Shown here piece after piece: positions 7,225-9,427 of a DNA stretch of 9,427 bases (the stretch's first letter is position 1; the number at the start of each line of letters is the position of its first letter). The notes under the pieces are model-generated. The model was not told the DNA's origin. It ran no database searches and saw only the letters and a list, made by a program, of their open reading frames with translations. Position numbers and translations under genes: made by a program. The DNA is taken from contig JAKSCF010000217.1 in NCBI GenBank assembly GCA_022360735.1, positions 1-9,427 of the forward strand, read 5' to 3'. Source of the DNA: Clostridia bacterium. Lineage in GTDB: Bacteria > Bacillota_A > Clostridia > Peptostreptococcales > JAAYPU01.

Positions 7225-7232
7225 TAAGACAG

Positions 7233-8960
7233 ATGGATATTTTGTTTGTTGATGGATTTCAACAATCTAGTATACGTCATTTTCCAGTAGGGATTAATTT
7301 GTTATCCGCCATAATTAATAAAAATTCAAACTATACTTCAGAAGTCATCAGTTTCCCTAATTTGTTAGCTGAAAAGAAAGTACCCAATAACATACTTTTA
7401 GAAAAAGATTATGAAACTATTGTAAAATATATATTGAACATGGAGCCCAAAATAATATCATTTTATACGCTGGGTACTTCATTTTTTATATCTTTAACCA
7501 TAGCAAAAAATATAAAAAAGCTGAACAAAAACATTAAAATAATTCTTGCAGGCCCTCATGTCAGCTTATGCAGCAAAGAGACTTTAAAGACATTTGATTT
7601 TATAGATATGATCGCTGTAGGAGAAGGGGAGCAGAACGTAATAAGTATTTTAGACTATTTTAATGGTAAAGAAGAAATAAGCAATATTAAAGGCATTTGC
7701 TACAGAAAGTCCAATGAAGTCTTATGCAATGAGCCAGGCCCGCTGCTTCAAGATTTAGATCAGTTACCCATGCTTGAATTAAAGGATGAAGGGCTATTAA
7801 GAATCAATATTGAATCCGGGAGAGGGTGCCCTTACAATTGTACTTTTTGTTGTACCAAAACTTTTTGGAAACGGAAAGTAAGGCTAAAAAGTACAAATAG
7901 GATTCTTGATGAGATTAAGCATTATGTGAATCGATATAATATCAAAAAGTTTGATTTTACGCATGATTTATTTACAGCCAATAAAAAATATATTTTAGAG
8001 GTCTGTAATAAAATCATAGAGATGAAAATGGATATAGAATGGACGTGTAGTGCAAGAGCAGACACATTAGATGAAGAAATTATCAGCTTTATGGGAAGAG
8101 CAGGGTGCAAAAAGATTCTTCTGGGTATTGAGACAGGGTCGCAGAGAATGCAGAAAGTGATTAATAAAAACCTAGATATGTCCCAAGTCAAGAAAACCAT
8201 TGGGCTCATTCAAAAGCATAACATTGAAATACAAATCAATTTTATCTATGGGTTGCCAACAGAAGAAGAAGTGGATTTGCTCAAGAGCCTTAACTTAATC
8301 AGGTATTGTGTAGAGGAGCTGTCCATTAAGGAGACTACAATATTTAAATGCATGTGCTTTCCAAGTACTCAAATCTATAGGACGGAAAGACGTCATTTGG
8401 TCTTTAATGAAGAGAATTTTCACTTATTTAAATATCCCGCTAAAAATCACATGGAATGGATTAAAAAGTATCCAAATTTATTTTCCAGTATGTATATTGT
8501 CAACCATGCCTTGGTAGATAAATACTTCTATTTAGATGTATTTATTAATCACATTTATAACTATTTCACATTTATGATACCCAAGACAATGAAAGAAATC
8601 ATAGCATTCTACAACAATAGTTTATTGGACTTCTATCTTGCTTACAAAGCAGAGATGAAAAAAATGACGACTTTATTAACCAGAACCATTTATTATGGAG
8701 ATGATTTAAGTCATGTAAGAGAAGAAATGTCTAAAAGTATAGAGAACTTTATTAAAAATACTATGAAAGATGATTTCATTGCTCAATTGTATCAATTTGA
8801 AAATGAAGTAATGAAAGTTGTGCTGAATGAAAACAGCATATCAAAGACATTTGATTATGACATGTTAGGATATTATGAAAACCATATGAGGAAAAAAGAA
8901 AAGTGTCAATTAACTTTTGAAGTTACAGAGAATAAGGCGGTCAACATATATAAACAATAA
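7233..8960 (+). CDS. Cobalamin-binding-type radical SAM protein, candidate peptide-modifying enzyme
   Basis: A 575-residue radical SAM enzyme. Residues 1 to about 150 form a Rossmann-like domain of the B12-binding radical SAM type: MDILFVDGF start, HFPVGINLLSA at 16-26, IILAGPHVS at 103-111 and the VGEGE turn at 129-133. A classical DxHxxG cobalamin motif is not visible, as in many members of this class. The radical SAM core follows, with CPYNCTFC at 199-206 supplying the cluster cysteines 199, 203 and 206 (an extra Cys207 is adjacent) and GIETGS at 298-303 as a SAM-contact motif. Residues after about 380 are helical and aromatic-rich with few cysteines, so there is no SPASM-type extra cluster domain. 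The start is supported by AAAGGA at 7215-7220, although the 12-base spacing is long. Such enzymes methylate or otherwise remodel unactivated carbons. The homologous small proteins on both sides are the likely substrates, but this is inference. Confidence 0.88.
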   Translation: MDILFVDGFQQSSIRHFPVGINLLSAIINKNSNYTSEVISFPNLLAEKKVPNNILLEKDYETIVKYILNMEPKIISFYTLGTSFFISLTIAKNIKKLNKNIKIILAGPHVSLCSKETLKTFDFIDMIAVGEGEQNVISILDYFNGKEEISNIKGICYRKSNEVLCNEPGPLLQDLDQLPMLELKDEGLLRINIESGRGCPYNCTFCCTKTFWKRKVRLKSTNRILDEIKHYVNRYNIKKFDFTHDLFTANKKYILEVCNKIIEMKMDIEWTCSARADTLDEEIISFMGRAGCKKILLGIETGSQRMQKVINKNLDMSQVKKTIGLIQKHNIEIQINFIYGLPTEEEVDLLKSLNLIRYCVEELSIKETTIFKCMCFPSTQIYRTERRHLVFNEENFHLFKYPAKNHMEWIKKYPNLFSSMYIVNHALVDKYFYLDVFINHIYNYFTFMIPKTMKEIIAFYNNSLLDFYLAYKAEMKKMTTLLTRTIYYGDDLSHVREEMSKSIENFIKNTMKDDFIAQLYQFENEVMKVVLNENSISKTFDYDMLGYYENHMRKKEKCQLTFEVTENKAVNIYKQ

Positions 8961-8984
8961 TATGCTTTTCTAGTTCAGTATAGG

Positions 8985-9065
8985 GCCGATATTCTGTATA
9001 GGCATACACACTTTTTTATGTATGCTGACAATTAAAAACTCTGTATGCCTATACAGGATACCGGC
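8985..9065. repeat. Large imperfect inverted repeat (24-base arms) after the radical SAM gene
   Basis: The left arm (8985-9008) and right arm (9042-9065) include a perfect 15-bp core, CTGTATAGGCATACA at 8994-9008 against its complement at 9042-9056. Outside it are a G-U pair, three further pairs, one A/C mismatch and four more pairs (GCCG with CGGC). The loop is 33 bases. GCATACA at 9002-9008 can instead pair with TGTATGC at 9019-9025, forming a smaller competing hairpin with a T-rich loop. No T-run follows the right arm, so a classical terminator is unlikely. It may be a regulatory RNA fold in the leader of the next gene or a small palindromic mobile unit. Confidence 0.75.
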
Positions 9066-9121
9066 GATATTGACGGGGATTGCTGAATGCAGCAGAAATT
9101 TCTTTAAGATCGACTGGTATC
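9057..9121 (+). promoter_or_regulatory. Second nested RNA fold upstream of peptide B, overlapping the first
   Basis: GATACCGGCGAT at 9057-9068 can pair with 9109-9121 (ATCG, bulged A at 9113, then CTGGTATC), giving about 12 pairs including one G-U. Inside it TGCTG at 9081-9085 and CAGCA at 9090-9094 form a small AATG-loop hairpin. Bases 9057-9065 are also the outer right arm of the preceding inverted repeat, so the two folds compete. The fold ends 20 bases before the ribosome binding site at 9141. I do not recognise it as a known riboswitch. Confidence 0.4.
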
Positions 9122-9151
9122 CAAGTGTATAAGTAAGAGCGAGGTGAAAAA

Positions 9152-9427
9152 ATGGAAGCCAAGACTGTAGAATATCATTACGGTGACAATGAAGTGAATG
9201 AAGCAGAAGAACTTCTTGATGGTTGTGTTAACCATATTGTAATAAAGCCGGATGTTAGCATAAATGTAACCATAGAAGGGCTAGAAACTTCAACTTTTGT
9301 AGAAACAGATGATAATGAAAACACTAACAAATTCACAGAAAACCTAGGAATGTGTAATTGTGTCAATCATATTGTCATCAAGCCTAAAATTAAGATGGAT
9401 GCCAATCTGAGCGAGTTGAATACAGTG
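9152..9427 (+). CDS. Small acidic repeat protein, candidate precursor peptide B (3' end outside window)
   Basis: An open frame of 92 codons running off the right edge, homologous to the protein at 6757. It starts MEAKT (MEVKT in the other), has a short acidic N-terminal part of about 24 residues, and contains two modules: GCVNHIVIKP starting at residue 24, followed by FVETD, and CNCVNHIVIKPKIKMD starting at residue 68. The low-complexity acidic insert of peptide A is absent, so its leader is about 30 residues shorter. Cysteines are at 25, 68 and 70; the first module has only one Cys where the other three copies have CxC. GAGGTG at 9141-9146 with a five-base spacer is the same site at the same spacing as in peptide A. 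It follows the radical SAM gene after a structured 191-base gap. Homology to peptide A is clear, a role as enzyme substrate is inferred. Confidence 0.78.
   Translation, partial: MEAKTVEYHYGDNEVNEAEELLDGCVNHIVIKPDVSINVTIEGLETSTFVETDDNENTNKFTENLGMCNCVNHIVIKPKIKMDANLSELNTV
9224..9310 (+). repeat. CVNHIVIxP module, copy B1
   Basis: First module of peptide B, residues 25-53, starting CVNHIVIKPDVSINV and ending FVETD. It has Gly-Cys instead of Cys-x-Cys at its start. The trailing VETD is shared with copy A1, marking both as first modules. Confidence 0.85.
9353..9427 (+). repeat. CxCVNHIVIxP module, copy B2 (cut by window edge)
   Basis: Second module of peptide B, starting at residue 68 with CNCVNHIVIKPKIKMDANL. 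It begins 43 residues after the Cys that starts copy B1. Its end is outside the window. It has Ala where copy A2 has the extra Cys111. Confidence 0.8.

Noticed and set aside
7220..7252. Ten-codon reading frame (MSKTDGYFVC) overlapping the start of the radical SAM gene, a possible leader peptide
   Set aside because: Its ATG lies inside the ribosome binding site of the larger gene and it is too short to separate from chance.
7165..9030. Shared ATGTATG words in the two hairpin regions as evidence of one repeated element
   Set aside because: The similarity is limited to a few A/T-rich bases and does not extend into the stems.
9178..9366. 62-codon minus-strand open frame antisense to peptide B
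   Set aside because: It is a shadow of the module-bearing + strand frame, which has a good ribosome binding site and a clear homologue at 6757.
1..9427. CRISPR arrays, tRNA or rRNA genes, complete insertion sequences
   Set aside because: No regularly spaced identical repeats, cloverleaf-type sequences, rRNA-like stretches or intact transposase genes are visible.

Overview
The window looks like chromosomal DNA of an anaerobic, low-GC Gram-positive bacterium (Bacillota, probably Clostridia). The supports for this are A/T-rich third codon positions, strong AGGAGG-type ribosome binding sites before most genes, tight same-strand gene packing, and the gene families present. All recognised intact genes are on the + strand.

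Positions 1-6488 hold a tightly spaced operon that enters the window already in progress. In order it contains the 3' part of a DapA/NanA-superfamily aldolase or synthase, tctB and tctA (two membrane subunits of a tripartite tricarboxylate-type transporter; the solute-binding subunit tctC is not in view), a D-2-hydroxyacid dehydrogenase, a LarA-like nickel-pincer racemase/epimerase homologue, and an IlvD/Edd-family dehydratase. Gaps between genes are 3 to 19 bases. Together they read as a catabolic unit for a hydroxylated (sugar) acid: uptake by Tct, C2 epimerisation by the LarA homologue, dehydration to a 2-keto-3-deoxy acid by the IlvD homologue, cleavage to pyruvate plus an aldehyde by the DapA-family enzyme, with the dehydrogenase handling a 2-keto or 2-hydroxy acid. 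The substrate cannot be read from the sequence.

Positions 6489-6756 are a non-coding break. No convincing terminator is visible. It contains a short minus-strand stretch that resembles the C-terminal end of a decayed gene, and at best a weak promoter.

Positions 6757-9427 hold a different kind of locus and the most interesting part of the window. A cobalamin-type radical SAM protein (7233-8960) lies between two small, acidic, mutually homologous proteins: a complete one of 122 residues and a second that runs off the right edge. Each small protein carries two copies of a module beginning with (CxC)VNHIVIxP, giving four copies in all. They share a short N-terminal start (ME[V/A]KT) and an identically placed GAGGTG ribosome binding site. 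This has the layout of a RiPP-like cassette, meaning ribosomal precursor peptides with a radical SAM modifying enzyme, but I do not recognise it as a named family. A strong hairpin separates the first small gene from the enzyme gene, and a larger fold-back region with alternative pairings precedes the second small gene.
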